The translations under genes were made by a program, and so were the position numbers. DNA of 64,000 nt, taken from contig OX439129.1 of the NCBI GenBank assembly GCA_949318235.1, forward strand, positions 2,294,001 to 2,358,000, read 5' to 3'. Positions 36,052 through 49,579 of the stretch are shown piece after piece. Position 1 is the first letter of the stretch, and each line of letters begins with the position of its first letter. The DNA comes from Ecdyonurus torrentis. Taxonomy: Eukaryota; Arthropoda; Insecta; Ephemeroptera; Heptageniidae. Under the pieces are notes generated by a model that ran no database searches, was not told where the DNA came from, and saw nothing but the letters and a program-made list of their open reading frames with translations.

Positions 36052-36543
36052 TCAATAACCCAAAAAGTATGCGTCGGAGCAAAAAAGTTCAAGACATCTT
36101 TTTTGTAGAGAATTGAAAAAGCTATGCTTTGAGTAAAATAGTAAGTCTGTAGCGTTCTTAGTTTTTGAGAAATCATCAAAACTAGTTTTAATCGTGAAAA
36201 AAGTATGATTTTTATCATTTAATAACATTTGGTTCTTGAAATAGAAACTTTGTTTCATGACTTGGTTTGGCTACATGATGAGTGAAAACTAAAATTGTCA
36301 ATAACCCAAAAAGTATGCGTCGGAGCAAAAAAGTTCAAGACATCTTTTTTGTAGAGAATTGAAAAAGCTATGTTTTGAGTAAAATAGTAAGTCTGTAGCG
36401 TTCTTAGTTTTTGAGAAATCATCAAAACTAGTTTTAATCGTGAAAAAAGTATGATTTTTATCATTCAATAACATTTGGTTCTTGAAATAGAAACTTTGTT
36501 TCATGACTTGGTTTGGCTACATGATGAGTGAAAACTAAAATTG

Positions 36544-36789
36544 TCAATAACCCAAAAAGTATGCATCGGAGCAAAAAAGTTCAAGACATATTTTTTGTAG
36601 AGAATTGAAAAAGCTATGTTTTGAAATAAATAGTAAGTCTGTAGCGTTCTTAGTTTTTGAGAAATCATCAAAACTAGTTTTAATCGTGAAAAAAGTATGA
36701 TTTTTATCATTCAATAACATTTGGTTCTTGAAATAGAAACTTTGTTTCATGACTCGGTTTGGCTACATGATTAGTGAAAACTAAAATTG
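36544..36789. repeat. Mosaic monomer (type 19)
   Basis: Combines gcatcgg, acatatttt (otherwise type 18), gctatg, the gaaataaatag word of the tatatg class, and the gtgaaaaaag right half of type 10. At least three sources are therefore joined in 246 bp. Copies: 47,366, 49,334, 51,794, 58,928, 60,896. Confidence 0.75.
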
Positions 36790-37035
36790 TCAATAACCCA
36801 AAAAGTATGCGTCGGAGCAAAAAAGTTCAAGACATCTTTTTTGTAGAGAATTGAAAAAGCTATGTTTTGAGTTGAATTTGATGTCTGTAGCATTCTTAGT
36901 TTCTGAGAAATCATCAAAACTAGTTTTAATCGTGTAAAAAGTATGATTTTTATCATTCAATAACATTTGGTTCTTGAAATAAAAACTTTGTTTCATGACT
37001 TGGTTTGGCTACATGATGAGTGAAAACTAAAATTG

Positions 37036-37279
37036 TCAATAACCCAAAAAGTATGCGTCGGAGCAAAAAAGTTCAAGACATCTTTTTTGTAGAGAATTGA
37101 AAAAGCTATGTTTTGAGTCGAATTTGATGTCTGTAGCATTCTTAGTTTCTAAAAAATCATCAAAACTAGTTTTAATCGTGTAAAAAGTGATTTTTATCAT
37201 TCAATAACATTTGGTTCTTGAAATAGAAACTTTTTTTCATGACTAGGTTTGGCTACATGATGAGTGAAAACTAAAATTG
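37036..37279. repeat. 244-bp monomer with 2-bp deletion (type 2), first copy
   Basis: The word gtatgattttt is shortened to gtgattttt: two bases (AT or TA) are missing between 37,188 and 37,189. This is one of only two length changes in the window. It shifts both minus-strand frames, so no long frame is open here, yet the copy was duplicated, which argues that the frame is not needed. Confidence 0.95.
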
Positions 37280-37611
37280 TCAATTACCCAAAAAGTATGC
37301 GTCGGAGCAAAAAAGTTCAAGACATCTTTTTTGTAGAGAATTGAAAAAGCTATGCTTTGAGTAAAATAGTAAGTCTGTAGCGTTCTTAGTTTTTGAGAAA
37401 TCATCAAAACTAGTTTTAATCGTGAAAAAAGTATGATTTTTATCATTCAATAACATTTGGTTCTTGAAATAGAAACTTTGTTTCATGACTTGGTTTGGCT
37501 ACATGATGAGTGAAAACTAAAATTGTCAATAACCCAAAAAGTATGCGTCGGAGCAAAAAAGTTCAAGACATCTTTTTTGTAGAGAATTGAAAAAGCTATG
37601 CTTTGAGTAAA

Positions 37612-40600
37612 ATAGTAAGTCTGTAGCGTTCTTAGTTTTTGAGAAATCATCAAAACTAGTTTTAATCGTGAAAAAAGTATGATTTTTATCATTTAATAAC
37701 ATTTGGTTCTTGAAATAGAAACTTTGTTTCATGACTAGGTTTGGCTACATGATGAGTGAAAACTAAAATTGTCAATAACCCAAAAAGTATGCATCGGAGC
37801 AAAAAAGTTCAAGACATCTTTTTTGTAGAGAATTGAAAAAGCTATGTTTTGAGTTGAATTTGATGTCTGTAGCATTCTTAGTTTCTGAGAAATCATCAAA
37901 ACCAATTTTAATCGTGTAAAAAGTATGATTTTTATCATTCAATAACATTTGGTTCTTGAAATAGAAACTTTGTTTCATGACTCGGTTTGGCTACATGATT
38001 AGTGAAAACTAAAATTGTCAATAACCCAAAAAGTATGCGTCGGAGCAAAAAAGTTCAAGACATCTTTTTTGTAGAGAATTGAAAAAGCTATGCTTTGAGT
38101 AAAATAGTAAGTCTGTAGCATTCTTAGTTTTTGAGAAATCATCAAAACTAGTTTTAATCGTGTAAAAAGTATGATTTTTATCATTCAATAACATTTGGTT
38201 CTTGAAATAAAAACTTTGTTTCATGACTTGGTTTGTCTACATGATGAGTGAAAACTAAAATTGTCAATAACCCAAAAAGTATGCGTCGGAGCAAAAAAGT
38301 TCAAGACATCTTTTTTGTAGAGAATTGAAAAAGCTATGTTTTGAGTAAAATAGTAAGTCTGTAGCGTTCTTAGTTTTTGAGAAATCATCAAAACTAGTTT
38401 TAATCGTGAAAAAAGTATGATTTTTATCATTCAATAACATTTGGTTCTTGAAATAGAAACTTTGTTTAATGACTTGGTTTGGCTACATGATGAGTGAAAA
38501 CTAAAATTGTCAATAACCCAAAAAGTATGCATCGGAGCAAAAAAGTTCAAGACATCTTTTTTGTAGAGAATTGAAAAAGCTATGTTTTGAGTTGAATTTG
38601 ATGTCTGTAGCATTCTTAGTTTCTGAGAAATCATCAAAACTAGTTTTAATCGTGTAAAAAGTATGATTTTTATCATTCAATAACATTTGGTTCTTGAAAT
38701 AGAAACTTTGTTTCATGACTCGGTTTGGCTACATGATTAGTGAAAACTAAAATTGTCAATAACCCAAAAAGTATGCGTCGGAGCAAAAAAGTTCAAGACA
38801 TCTTTTTTGTAGAGAATTGAAAAAGCTATGCTTTGAGTAAAATAGTAAGTCTGTAGCGTTCTTAGTTTTTGAGAAATCATCAAAACTAGTTTTAATCGTG
38901 AAAAAAGTATGATTTTTATCATTTAATAACATTTGGTTCTTGAAATAGAAACTTTGTTTCATGACTTGGTTTGGCTACATGATGAGTGAAAACTAAAATT
39001 GTCAATAACCCAAAAAGTATGCATCGGAGCAAAAAAGTTCAAGACATCTTTTTTGTAGAGAATTGAAAAAGCTATGTTTTGAGTTGAATTTGATGTCTGT
39101 AGCATTCTTAGTTTCTGAGAAATCATCAAAACCAATTTTAATCGTGTAAAAAGTATGATTTTTATCATTCAATAACATTTGGTTCTTGAAATAGAAACTT
39201 TGTTTCATGACTCGGTTTGGCTACATGATTAGTGAAAACTAAAATTGTCAATAACCCAAAAAGTATGCGTCGGAGCAAAAAAGTTCAAGACATCTTTTTT
39301 GTAGAGAATTGAAAAAGCTATGCTTTGAGTAAAATAGTAAGTCTGTAGCATTCTTAGTTTTTGAGAAATCATCAAAACTAGTTTTAATCGTGTAAAAAGT
39401 ATGATTTTTATCATTCAATAACATTTGGTTCTTGAAATAAAAACTTTGTTTCATGACTTGGTTTGTCTACATGATGAGTGAAAACTAAAATTGTCAATAA
39501 CCCAAAAAGTATGCGTCGGAGCAAAAAAGTTCAAGACATCTTTTTTGTAGAGAATTGAAAAAGCTATGTTTTGAGTAAAATAGTAAGTCTGTAGCGTTCT
39601 TAGTTTTTGAGAAATCATCAAAACTAGTTTTAATCGTGAAAAAAGTATGATTTTTATCATTCAATAACATTTGGTTCTTGAAATAGAAACTTTGTTTCAT
39701 GACTTGGTTTGGCTACATGATGAGTGAAAACTAAAATTGTCAATAACCCAAAAAGTATGCATCGGAGCAAAAAAGTTCAAGACATCTTTTTTGTAGAGAA
39801 TTGAAAAAGCTATGTTTTGAGTTGAATTTGATGTCTGTAGCATTCTTAGTTTCTGAGAAATCATCAAAACCAATTTTAATCGTGTAAAAAGTATGATTTT
39901 TATCATTCAATAACATTTGGTTCTTGAAATAGAAACTTTGTTTCATGACTCGGTTTGGCTACATGATTAGTGAAAACTAAAATTGTCAATAACCCAAAAA
40001 GTATGCGTCGGAGCAAAAAAGTTCAAGACATCTTTTTTGTAGAGAATTGAAAAAGCTATGCTTTGAGTAAAATAGTAAGTCTGTAGCATTCTTAGTTTTT
40101 GAGAAATCATCAAAACTAGTTTTAATCGTGTAAAAAGTATGATTTTTATCATTCAATAACATTTGGTTCTTGAAATAAAAACTTTGTTTCATGACTTGGT
40201 TTGTCTACATGATGAGTGAAAACTAAAATTGTCAATAACCCAAAAAGTATGCGTCGGAGCAAAAAAGTTCAAGACATCTTTTTTGTAGAGAATTGAAAAA
40301 GCTATGTTTTGAGTAAAATAGTAAGTCTGTAGCGTTCTTAGTTTTTGAGAAATCATCAAAACTAGTTTTAATCGTGAAAAAAGTATGATTTTTATCATTC
40401 AATAACATTTGGTTCTTGAAATAGAAACTTTGTTTCATGACTTGGTTTGGCTACATGATGAGTGAAAACTAAAATTGTCAATAACCCAAAAAGTATGCAT
40501 CGGAGCAAAAAAGTTCAAGACATCTTTTTTGTAGAGAATTGAAAAAGCTATGTTTTGAGTTGAATTTGATGTCTGTAGCATTCTTAGTTTCTGAGAAATC

Positions 40601-41317
40601 ATCAAAACTAGTTTTAATCGTGTAAAAAGTATGATTTTTATCATTCAATAACATTTGGTTCTTGAAATAGAAACTTTGTTTCATGACTCGGTTTGGCTAC
40701 ATGATTAGTGAAAACTAAAATTGTCAATAACCCAAAAAGTATGCGTCGGAGCAAAAAAGTTCAAGACATCTTTTTTGTAGAGAATTGAAAAAGCTATGCT
40801 TTGAGTAAAATAGTAAGTCTGTAGCGTTCTTAGTTTTTGAGAAATCATCAAAACTAGTTTTAATCGTGAAAAAAGTATGATTTTTATCATTTAATAACAT
40901 TTGGTTCTTGAAATAGAAACTTTGTTTCATGACTTGGTTTGGCTACATGATGAGTGAAAACTAAAATTGTCAATAACCCAAAAAGTATGCATCGGAGCAA
41001 AAAAGTTCAAGACATCTTTTTTGTAGAGAATTGAAAAAGCTATGTTTTGAGTTGAATTTGATGTCTGTAGCATTCTTAGTTTCTGAGAAATCATCAAAAC
41101 CAATTTTAATCATGTAAAAAGTATGATTTTTATCATTCAATAACATTTGGTTCTTGAAATAGAAACTTTGTTTCATGACTCGGTTTGGCTACATGATTAG
41201 TGAAAACTAAAATTGTCAATAACCCAAAAAGTATGCGTCGGAGCAAAAAAGTTCAAGACATCTTTTTTGTAGAGAATTGAAAAAGCTATGCTTTGAGTAA
41301 AATAGTAAGTCTGTAGC
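37612..41317. repeat. 3.7-kb duplication, copy 1 (partner 14,268 bp downstream)
   Basis: Order from 37,772: 13-7-17-5-10-13-7-10-13-7-10-5-10-14. The partner at 51,880-55,585 (offset 58 monomers) has the same order except that the type 17 copy at 38,264 is type 10 there, caused by a single base (A at 38,468 against C at 52,736). After the type 14 copy the two diverge: this copy goes directly to 17-18, while the partner has 15-16 inserted before 17-18. Confidence 0.82.
38264..38509. repeat. Type 17-like monomer in a foreign context
   Basis: Has tttaatgac in place of tttcatgac, the mark of type 17, but follows a 13-7 pair and has ttttgag like ordinary type 10 copies of the 13-7-10 series. The base A at 38,468 also removes the minus-strand start codon of the 68-codon frame and the stop of the overlapping frame, which here runs on to 81 codons (38,676 down to 38,431). 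Confidence 0.85.
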
Positions 41318-42910
41318 GTTCTTAGTTTTTGAGAAATCATCAAAACTAGTTTTAATCGTGAAAAAAGTATGATTTTTATCATTCAATAACATTTGGTTCT
41401 TGAAATAGAAACTTTGTTTAATGACTTGGTTTGGCTACATGATTAGTGAAAACTAAAATTGTCAATAACCCAAAAAGTATGCGTCGGAGCAAAAAAGTTC
41501 AAGACATATTTTTTGTAGAGAATTGAAAAAGCTATGTTTTGAGTTGAATTTGATGTCTGTAGCATTCTTAGTTTCTGAGAAATCATCAAAACTAGTTTTA
41601 ATCGTGTAAAAAGTATGATTTTTATCATTCAATAACATTTGGTTCTTGAAATAGAAACTTTGTTTCATGACTCGGTTTGGCTACATGATTAGTGAAAACT
41701 AAAATTGTCAATAACCCAAAAAGTATGCGTCGGAGCAAAAAAGTTCAAGACATCTTTTTTGTAGAGAATTGAAAAAGCTATGCTTTGAGTAAAATAGTAA
41801 GTCTGTAGCGTTCTTAGTTTTTGAGAAATCATCAAAACTAGTTTTAATCGTGAAAAAAGTATGATTTTTATCATTTAATAACATTTGGTTCTTGAAATAG
41901 AAACTTTGTTTCATGACTTGGTTTGGCTACATGATGAGTGAAAACTAAAATTGTCAATAACCCAAAAAGTATGCATCGGAGCAAAAAAGTTCAAGACATC
42001 TTTTTTGTAGAGAATTGAAAAAGCTATGTTTTGAGTTGAATTTGATGTCTGTAGCATTCTTAGTTTCTGAGAAATCATCAAAACCAATTTTAATCATGTA
42101 AAAAGTATGATTTTTATCATTCAATAACATTTGGTTCTTGAAATAGAAACTTTGTTTCATGACTCGGTTTGGCTACATGATTAGTGAAAACTAAAATTGT
42201 CAATAACCCAAAAAGTATGCGTCGGAGCAAAAAAGTTCAAGACATCTTTTTTGTAGAGAATTGAAAAAGCTATGCTTTGAGTAAAATAGTAAGTCTGTAG
42301 CATTCTTAGTTTTTGAGAAATCATCAAAACTAGTTTGAATCGTGTAAAAAGTATGATTTTTATCATTCAATAACATTTGGTTCTTGAAATAAAAACTTTG
42401 TTTCATGACTTGGTTTGGCTACATGATGAGTGAAAACTAAAATTGTCAATAACCCAAAAAGTATGCGTCGGAGCAAAAAAGTTCAAGACATCTTTTTTGT
42501 AGAGAATTGAAAAAGCTATGTTTTGAGTCGAATTTGATGTCTGTAGCATTCTTAGTTTCTAAAAAATCATCAAAACTAGTTTTAATCGTGTAAAAAGTAT
42601 GATTTTTATCATTCAATAACATTTGGTTCTTGAAATAGAAACTTTTTTTCATGACTAGGTTTGGCTACATGATGAGTGAAAACTAAAATTGTCAATTACC
42701 CAAAAAGTATGCGTCGGAGCAAAAAAGTTCAAGACATCTTTTTTGTAGAGAATTGAAAAAGCTATGCTTTGAGTAAAATAGTAAGTCTGTAGCGTTCTTA
42801 GTTTTTGAGAAATCATCAAAACTAGTTTTAATCGTGAAAAAAGTATGATTTTTATCATTCAATAACATTTGGTTCTTGAAATAGAAACTTTGTTTCATGA
42901 CTTGGTTTGG

Positions 42911-45900
42911 CTACATGATGAGTGAAAACTAAAATTGTCAATAACCCAAAAAGTATGCGTCGGAGCAAAAAAGTTCAAGACATCTTTTTTGTAGAGAATT
43001 GAAAAAGCTATGTTTTGAGTAAAATAGTAAGTCTGTAGCGTTCTTAGTTTTTGAGAAATCATCAAAACTAGTTTTAATCGTGAAAAAAGTATGATTTTTA
43101 TCATTCAATAACATTTGGTTCTTGAAATAGAAACTTTGTTTCATGACTTGGTTTGGCTACATGATGAGTGAAAACTAAAATTGTCAATAACCCAAAAAGT
43201 ATGCATCGGAGCAAAAAAGTTCAAGACATCTTTTTTGTAGAGAATTGAAAAAGCTATGTTTTGAGTTGAATTTGATGTCTGTAGCATTCTTAGTTTCTGA
43301 GAAATCATCAAAACTAGTTTTAATCGTGTAAAAAGTATGATTTTTATCATTCAATAACATTTGGTTCTTGAAATAGAAACTTTGTTTCATGACTCGGTTT
43401 GGCTACATGATTAGTGAAAACTAAAATTGTCAATAACCCAAAAAGTATGCGTCGGAGCAAAAAAGTTCAAGACATCTTTTTTGTAGAGAATTGAAAAAGC
43501 TATGCTTTGAGTAAAATAGTAAGTCTGTAGCGTTCTTAGTTTTTGAGAAATCATCAAAACTAGTTTTAATCGTGAAAAAAGTATGATTTTTATCATTTAA
43601 TAACATTTGGTTCTTGAAATAGAAACTTTGTTTCATGACTTGGTTTGGCTACATGATGAGTGAAAACTAAAATTGTCAATAACCCAAAAAGTATGCATCG
43701 GAGCAAAAAAGTTCAAGACATCTTTTTTGTAGAGAATTGAAAAAGCTATGTTTTGAGTTGAATTTGATGTCTGTAGCATTCTTAGTTTCTGAGAAATCAT
43801 CAAAACCAATTTTAATCATGTAAAAAGTATGATTTTTATCATTCAATAACATTTGGTTCTTGAAATAGAAACTTTGTTTCATGACTCGGTTTGGCTACAT
43901 GATTAGTGAAAACTAAAATTGTCAATAACCCAAAAAGTATGCGTCGGAGCAAAAAAGTTCAAGACATCTTTTTTGTAGAGAATTGAAAAAGCTATGCTTT
44001 GAGTAAAATAGTAAGTCTGTAGCATTCTTAGTTTTTGAGAAATCATCAAAACTAGTTTGAATCGTGTAAAAAGTATGATTTTTATCATTCAATAACATTT
44101 GGTTCTTGAAATAAAAACTTTGTTTCATGACTTGGTTTGGCTACATGATGAGTGAAAACTAAAATTGTCAATAACCCAAAAAGTATGCGTCGGAGCAAAA
44201 AAGTTCAAGACATCTTTTTTGTAGAGAATTGAAAAAGCTATGCTTTGAGTAAAATAGTAAGTCTGTAGCATTCTTAGTTTTTGAGAAATCATCAAAACTA
44301 GTTTGAATCGTGAAAAAAGTATGATTTTTATCATTCAATAACATTTGGTTCTTGAAATAGAAACTTTGTTTCATGACTCGGTTTGGCTACATGATTAGTG
44401 AAAACTAAAATTGTCAATAACCCAAAAAGTATGCGTCGGAGCAAAAAAGTTCAAGACATCTTTTTTGTAGAGAATTGAAAAAGCTATGCTTTGAGTAAAA
44501 TAGTAAGTCTGTAGCGTTCTTAGTTTTTGAGAAATCATCAAAACTAGTTTTAATCGTGAAAAAAGTATGATTTTTATCATTCAATAACATTTGGTTCTTG
44601 AAATAGAAACTTTGTTTAATGACTTGGTTTGGCTACATGATTAGTGAAAACTAAAATTGTCAATAACCCAAAAAGTATGCGTCGGAGCAAAAAAGTTCAA
44701 GACATATTTTTTGTAGAGAATTGAAAAAGCTATGTTTTGAGTTGAATTTGATGTCTGTAGCATTCTTAGTTTCTGAGAAATCATCAAAACTAGTTTTAAT
44801 CGTGTAAAAAGTATGATTTTTATCATTCAATAACATTTGGTTCTTGAAATAGAAACTTTGTTTCATGACTCGGTTTGGCTACATGATTAGTGAAAACTAA
44901 AATTGTCAATAACCCAAAAAGTATGCGTCGGAGCAAAAAAGTTCAAGACATCTTTTTTGTAGAGAATTGAAAAAGCTATGCTTTGAGTAAAATAGTAAGT
45001 CTGTAGCGTTCTTAGTTTTTGAGAAATCATCAAAACTAGTTTTAATCGTGAAAAAAGTATGATTTTTATCATTTAATAACATTTGGTTCTTGAAATAGAA
45101 ACTTTGTTTCATGACTTGGTTTGGCTACATGATGAGTGAAAACTAAAATTGTCAATAACCCAAAAAGTATGCATCGGAGCAAAAAAGTTCAAGACATCTT
45201 TTTTGTAGAGAATTGAAAAAGCTATGTTTTGAGTTGAATTTGATGTCTGTAGCATTCTTAGTTTCTGAGAAATCATCAAAACCAATTTTAATCATGTAAA
45301 AAGTATGATTTTTATCATTCAATAACATTTGGTTCTTGAAATAGAAACTTTGTTTCATGACTCGGTTTGGCTACATGATTAGTGAAAACTAAAATTGTCA
45401 ATAACCCAAAAAGTATGCGTCGGAGCAAAAAAGTTCAAGACATCTTTTTTGTAGAGAATTGAAAAAGCTATGCTTTGAGTAAAATAGTAAGTCTGTAGCA
45501 TTCTTAGTTTTTGAGAAATCATCAAAACTAGTTTGAATCGTGTAAAAAGTATGATTTTTATCATTCAATAACATTTGGTTCTTGAAATAAAAACTTTGTT
45601 TCATGACTTGGTTTGGCTACATGATGAGTGAAAACTAAAATTGTCAATAACCCAAAAAGTATGCGTCGGAGCAAAAAAGTTCAAGACATCTTTTTTGTAG
45701 AGAATTGAAAAAGCTATGTTTTGAGTCGAATTTGATGTCTGTAGCATTCTTAGTTTCTAAAAAATCATCAAAACTAGTTTTAATCGTGTAAAAAGTATGA
45801 TTTTTATCATTCAATAACATTTGGTTCTTGAAATAGAAACTTTTTTTCATGACTAGGTTTGGCTACATGATGAGTGAAAACTAAAATTGTCAATTACCCA

Positions 45901-48900
45901 AAAAGTATGCGTCGGAGCAAAAAAGTTCAAGACATCTTTTTTGTAGAGAATTGAAAAAGCTATGCTTTGAGTAAAATAGTAAGTCTGTAGCGTTCTTAGT
46001 TTTTGAGAAATCATCAAAACTAGTTTTAATCGTGAAAAAAGTATGATTTTTATCATTCAATAACATTTGGTTCTTGAAATAGAAACTTTGTTTCATGACT
46101 TGGTTTGGCTACATGATGAGTGAAAACTAAAATTGTCAATAACCCAAAAAGTATGCGTCGGAGCAAAAAAGTTCAAGACATCTTTTTTGTAGAGAATTGA
46201 AAAAGCTATGCTTTGAGTAAAATAGTAAGTCTGTAGCGTTCTTAGTTTTTGAGAAATCATCAAAACTAGTTTTAATCGTGAAAAAAGTATGATTTTTATC
46301 ATTTAATAACATTTGGTTCTTGAAATAGAAACTTTGTTTCATGACTTGGTTTGGCTACATGATGAGTGAAAACTAAAATTGTCAATAACCCAAAAAGTAT
46401 GCATCGGAGCAAAAAAGTTCAAGACATCTTTTTTGTAGAGAATTGAAAAAGCTATGTTTTGAGTCGAATTTGATGTCTGTAGCATTCTTAGTTTCTAAAA
46501 AATCATCAAAACTAGTTTTAATCGTGTAAAAAGTATGATTTTTATCATTCAATAACATTTGGTTCTTGAAATAGAAACTTTTTTTCATGACTAGGTTTGG
46601 CTACATGATGAGTGAAAACTAAAATTGTCAATTACCCAAAAAGTATGCGTCGGAGCAAAAAAGTTCAAGACATCTTTTTTGTAGAGAATTGAAAAAGCTA
46701 TGCTTTGAGTAAAATAGTAAGTCTGTAGCGTTCTTAGTTTTTGAGAAATCATCAAAACTAGTTTTAATCGTGAAAAAAGTATGATTTTTATCATTCAATA
46801 ACATTTGGTTCTTGAAATAGAAACTTTGTTTCATGACTTGGTTTGGCTACATGATGAGTGAAAACTAAAATTGTCAATAACCCAAAAAGTATGCGTCGGA
46901 GCAAAAAAGTTCAAGACATCTTTTTTGTAGAGAATTGAAAAAGCTATGCTTTGAGTAAAATAGTAAGTCTGTAGCGTTCTTAGTTTTTGAGAAATCATCA
47001 AAACTAGTTTTAATCGTGAAAAAAGTATGATTTTTATCATTTAATAACATTTGGTTCTTGAAATAGAAACTTTGTTTCATGACTTGGTTTGGCTACATGA
47101 TGAGTGAAAACTAAAATTGTCAATAACCCAAAAAGTATGCGTCGGAGCAAAAAAGTTCAAGACATCTTTTTTGTAGAGAATTGAAAAAGCTATGTTTTGA
47201 GTAAAATAGTAAGTCTGTAGCGTTCTTAGTTTTTGAGAAATCATCAAAACTAGTTTTAATCGTGAAAAAAGTATGATTTTTATCATTCAATAACATTTGG
47301 TTCTTGAAATAGAAACTTTGTTTCATGACTTGGTTTGGCTACATGATGAGTGAAAACTAAAATTGTCAATAACCCAAAAAGTATGCATCGGAGCAAAAAA
47401 GTTCAAGACATATTTTTTGTAGAGAATTGAAAAAGCTATGTTTTGAAATAAATAGTAAGTCTGTAGCGTTCTTAGTTTTTGAGAAATCATCAAAACTAGT
47501 TTTAATCGTGAAAAAAGTATGATTTTTATCATTCAATAACATTTGGTTCTTGAAATAGAAACTTTGTTTCATGACTCGGTTTGGCTACATGATTAGTGAA
47601 AACTAAAATTGTCAATAACCCAAAAAGTATGCGTCGGAGCAAAAAAGTTCAAGACATCTTTTTTGTAGAGAATTGAAAAAGCTATGTTTTGAGTCGAATT
47701 TGATGTCTGTAGCATTCTTAGTTTCTAAAAAATCATCAAAACTAGTTTTAATCGTGTAAAAAGTATGATTTTTATCATTCAATAACATTTGGTTCTTGAA
47801 ATAGAAACTTTTTTTCATGACTAGGTTTGGCTACATGATGAGTGAAAACTAAAATTGTCAATTACCCAAAAAGTATGCGTCGGAGCAAAAAAGTTCAAGA
47901 CATCTTTTTTGTAGAGAATTGAAAAAGCTATGCTTTGAGTAAAATAGTAAGTCTGTAGCGTTCTTAGTTTTTGAGAAATCATCAAAACTAGTTTTAATCG
48001 TGAAAAAAGTATGATTTTTATCATTCAATAACATTTGGTTCTTGAAATAGAAACTTTGTTTCATGACTTGGTTTGGCTACATGATGAGTGAAAACTAAAA
48101 TTGTCAATAACCCAAAAAGTATGCGTCGGAGCAAAAAAGTTCAAGACATCTTTTTTGTAGAGAATTGAAAAAGCTATGCTTTGAGTAAAATAGTAAGTCT
48201 GTAGCGTTCTTAGTTTTTGAGAAATCATCAAAACTAGTTTTAATCGTGAAAAAAGTATGATTTTTATCATTTAATAACATTTGGTTCTTGAAATAGAAAC
48301 TTTGTTTCATGACTTGGTTTGGCTACATGATGAGTGAAAACTAAAATTGTCAATAACCCAAAAAGTATGCATCGGAGCAAAAAAGTTCAAGACATCTTTT
48401 TTGTAGAGAATTGAAAAAGCTATGTTTTGAGTCGAATTTGATGTCTGTAGCATTCTTAGTTTCTAAAAAATCATCAAAACTAGTTTTAATCGTGTAAAAA
48501 GTATGATTTTTATCATTCAATAACATTTGGTTCTTGAAATAGAAACTTTTTTTCATGACTAGGTTTGGCTACATGATGAGTGAAAACTAAAATTGTCAAT
48601 TACCCAAAAAGTATGCGTCGGAGCAAAAAAGTTCAAGACATCTTTTTTGTAGAGAATTGAAAAAGCTATGCTTTGAGTAAAATAGTAAGTCTGTAGCGTT
48701 CTTAGTTTTTGAGAAATCATCAAAACTAGTTTTAATCGTGAAAAAAGTATGATTTTTATCATTCAATAACATTTGGTTCTTGAAATAGAAACTTTGTTTC
48801 ATGACTTGGTTTGGCTACATGATGAGTGAAAACTAAAATTGTCAATAACCCAAAAAGTATGCGTCGGAGCAAAAAAGTTCAAGACATCTTTTTTGTAGAG

Positions 48901-49501
48901 AATTGAAAAAGCTATGCTTTGAGTAAAATAGTAAGTCTGTAGCGTTCTTAGTTTTTGAGAAATCATCAAAACTAGTTTTAATCGTGAAAAAAGTATGATT
49001 TTTATCATTTAATAACATTTGGTTCTTGAAATAGAAACTTTGTTTCATGACTTGGTTTGGCTACATGATGAGTGAAAACTAAAATTGTCAATAACCCAAA
49101 AAGTATGCGTCGGAGCAAAAAAGTTCAAGACATCTTTTTTGTAGAGAATTGAAAAAGCTATGTTTTGAGTAAAATAGTAAGTCTGTAGCGTTCTTAGTTT
49201 TTGAGAAATCATCAAAACTAGTTTTAATCGTGAAAAAAGTATGATTTTTATCATTCAATAACATTTGGTTCTTGAAATAGAAACTTTGTTTCATGACTTG
49301 GTTTGGCTACATGATGAGTGAAAACTAAAATTGTCAATAACCCAAAAAGTATGCATCGGAGCAAAAAAGTTCAAGACATATTTTTTGTAGAGAATTGAAA
49401 AAGCTATGTTTTGAAATAAATAGTAAGTCTGTAGCGTTCTTAGTTTTTGAGAAATCATCAAAACTAGTTTTAATCGTGAAAAAAGTATGATTTTTATCAT
49501 T
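42911..49501. repeat. 6.6-kb duplication, copy 1 (partner 11,562 bp downstream)
   Basis: About 27 monomers. Order from 43,184: 5-10-14-15-16-17-18-10-14-15-2-20-10-2-20-10-10-19-2-20-10-2-20-10-10-19. The partner at 54,473-61,063 has the same order at an offset of 47 monomers. Left limit is gtttggc here against gtttgtc at 54,472; right limit is catttaa at 49,502 against cattcaa. The only difference I could identify inside is G at 46,280 against A at 57,842. Confidence 0.85.
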
Positions 49502-49579
49502 TAATAACATTTGGTTCTTGAAATAGAAACTTTGTTTCATGACTAGGTTTGGCTACATGATGAGTGAAAACTAAAATTG
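45644..49579. repeat. 8-monomer higher-order unit in tandem, two copies (2 x 1,968 bp)
   Basis: Each unit reads 2-20-10-2-20-10-10-19. Units start at 45,644 and 47,612. Match holds to 47,533 against 49,501, where cattcaa and catttaa part. The second type 2 copy of each unit (46,382 and 48,350) has gcatcgg fused to a type 2 body, whereas the first has gcgtcgg. The pair recurs at 57,206-61,141. Confidence 0.85.

Larger units (their letters stand above)
35585..38119. repeat. 2.5-kb duplication bearing the 2-bp deletion, copy 1
   Basis: Order across the segment: 2-20-10-10-19-5-2d-20-10-13, entering type 7. The same series occurs 24,352 bp downstream, that is 99 monomers less the 2-bp deletion. 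Both copies include the 244-bp monomer with an identical deletion, so they descend from one event. Left limit: gcgtcgg in this copy faces gcatcgg in the other, near 35,584. Right limit: tagcattc here faces tagcgttc there, at 38,120. Confidence 0.85.
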
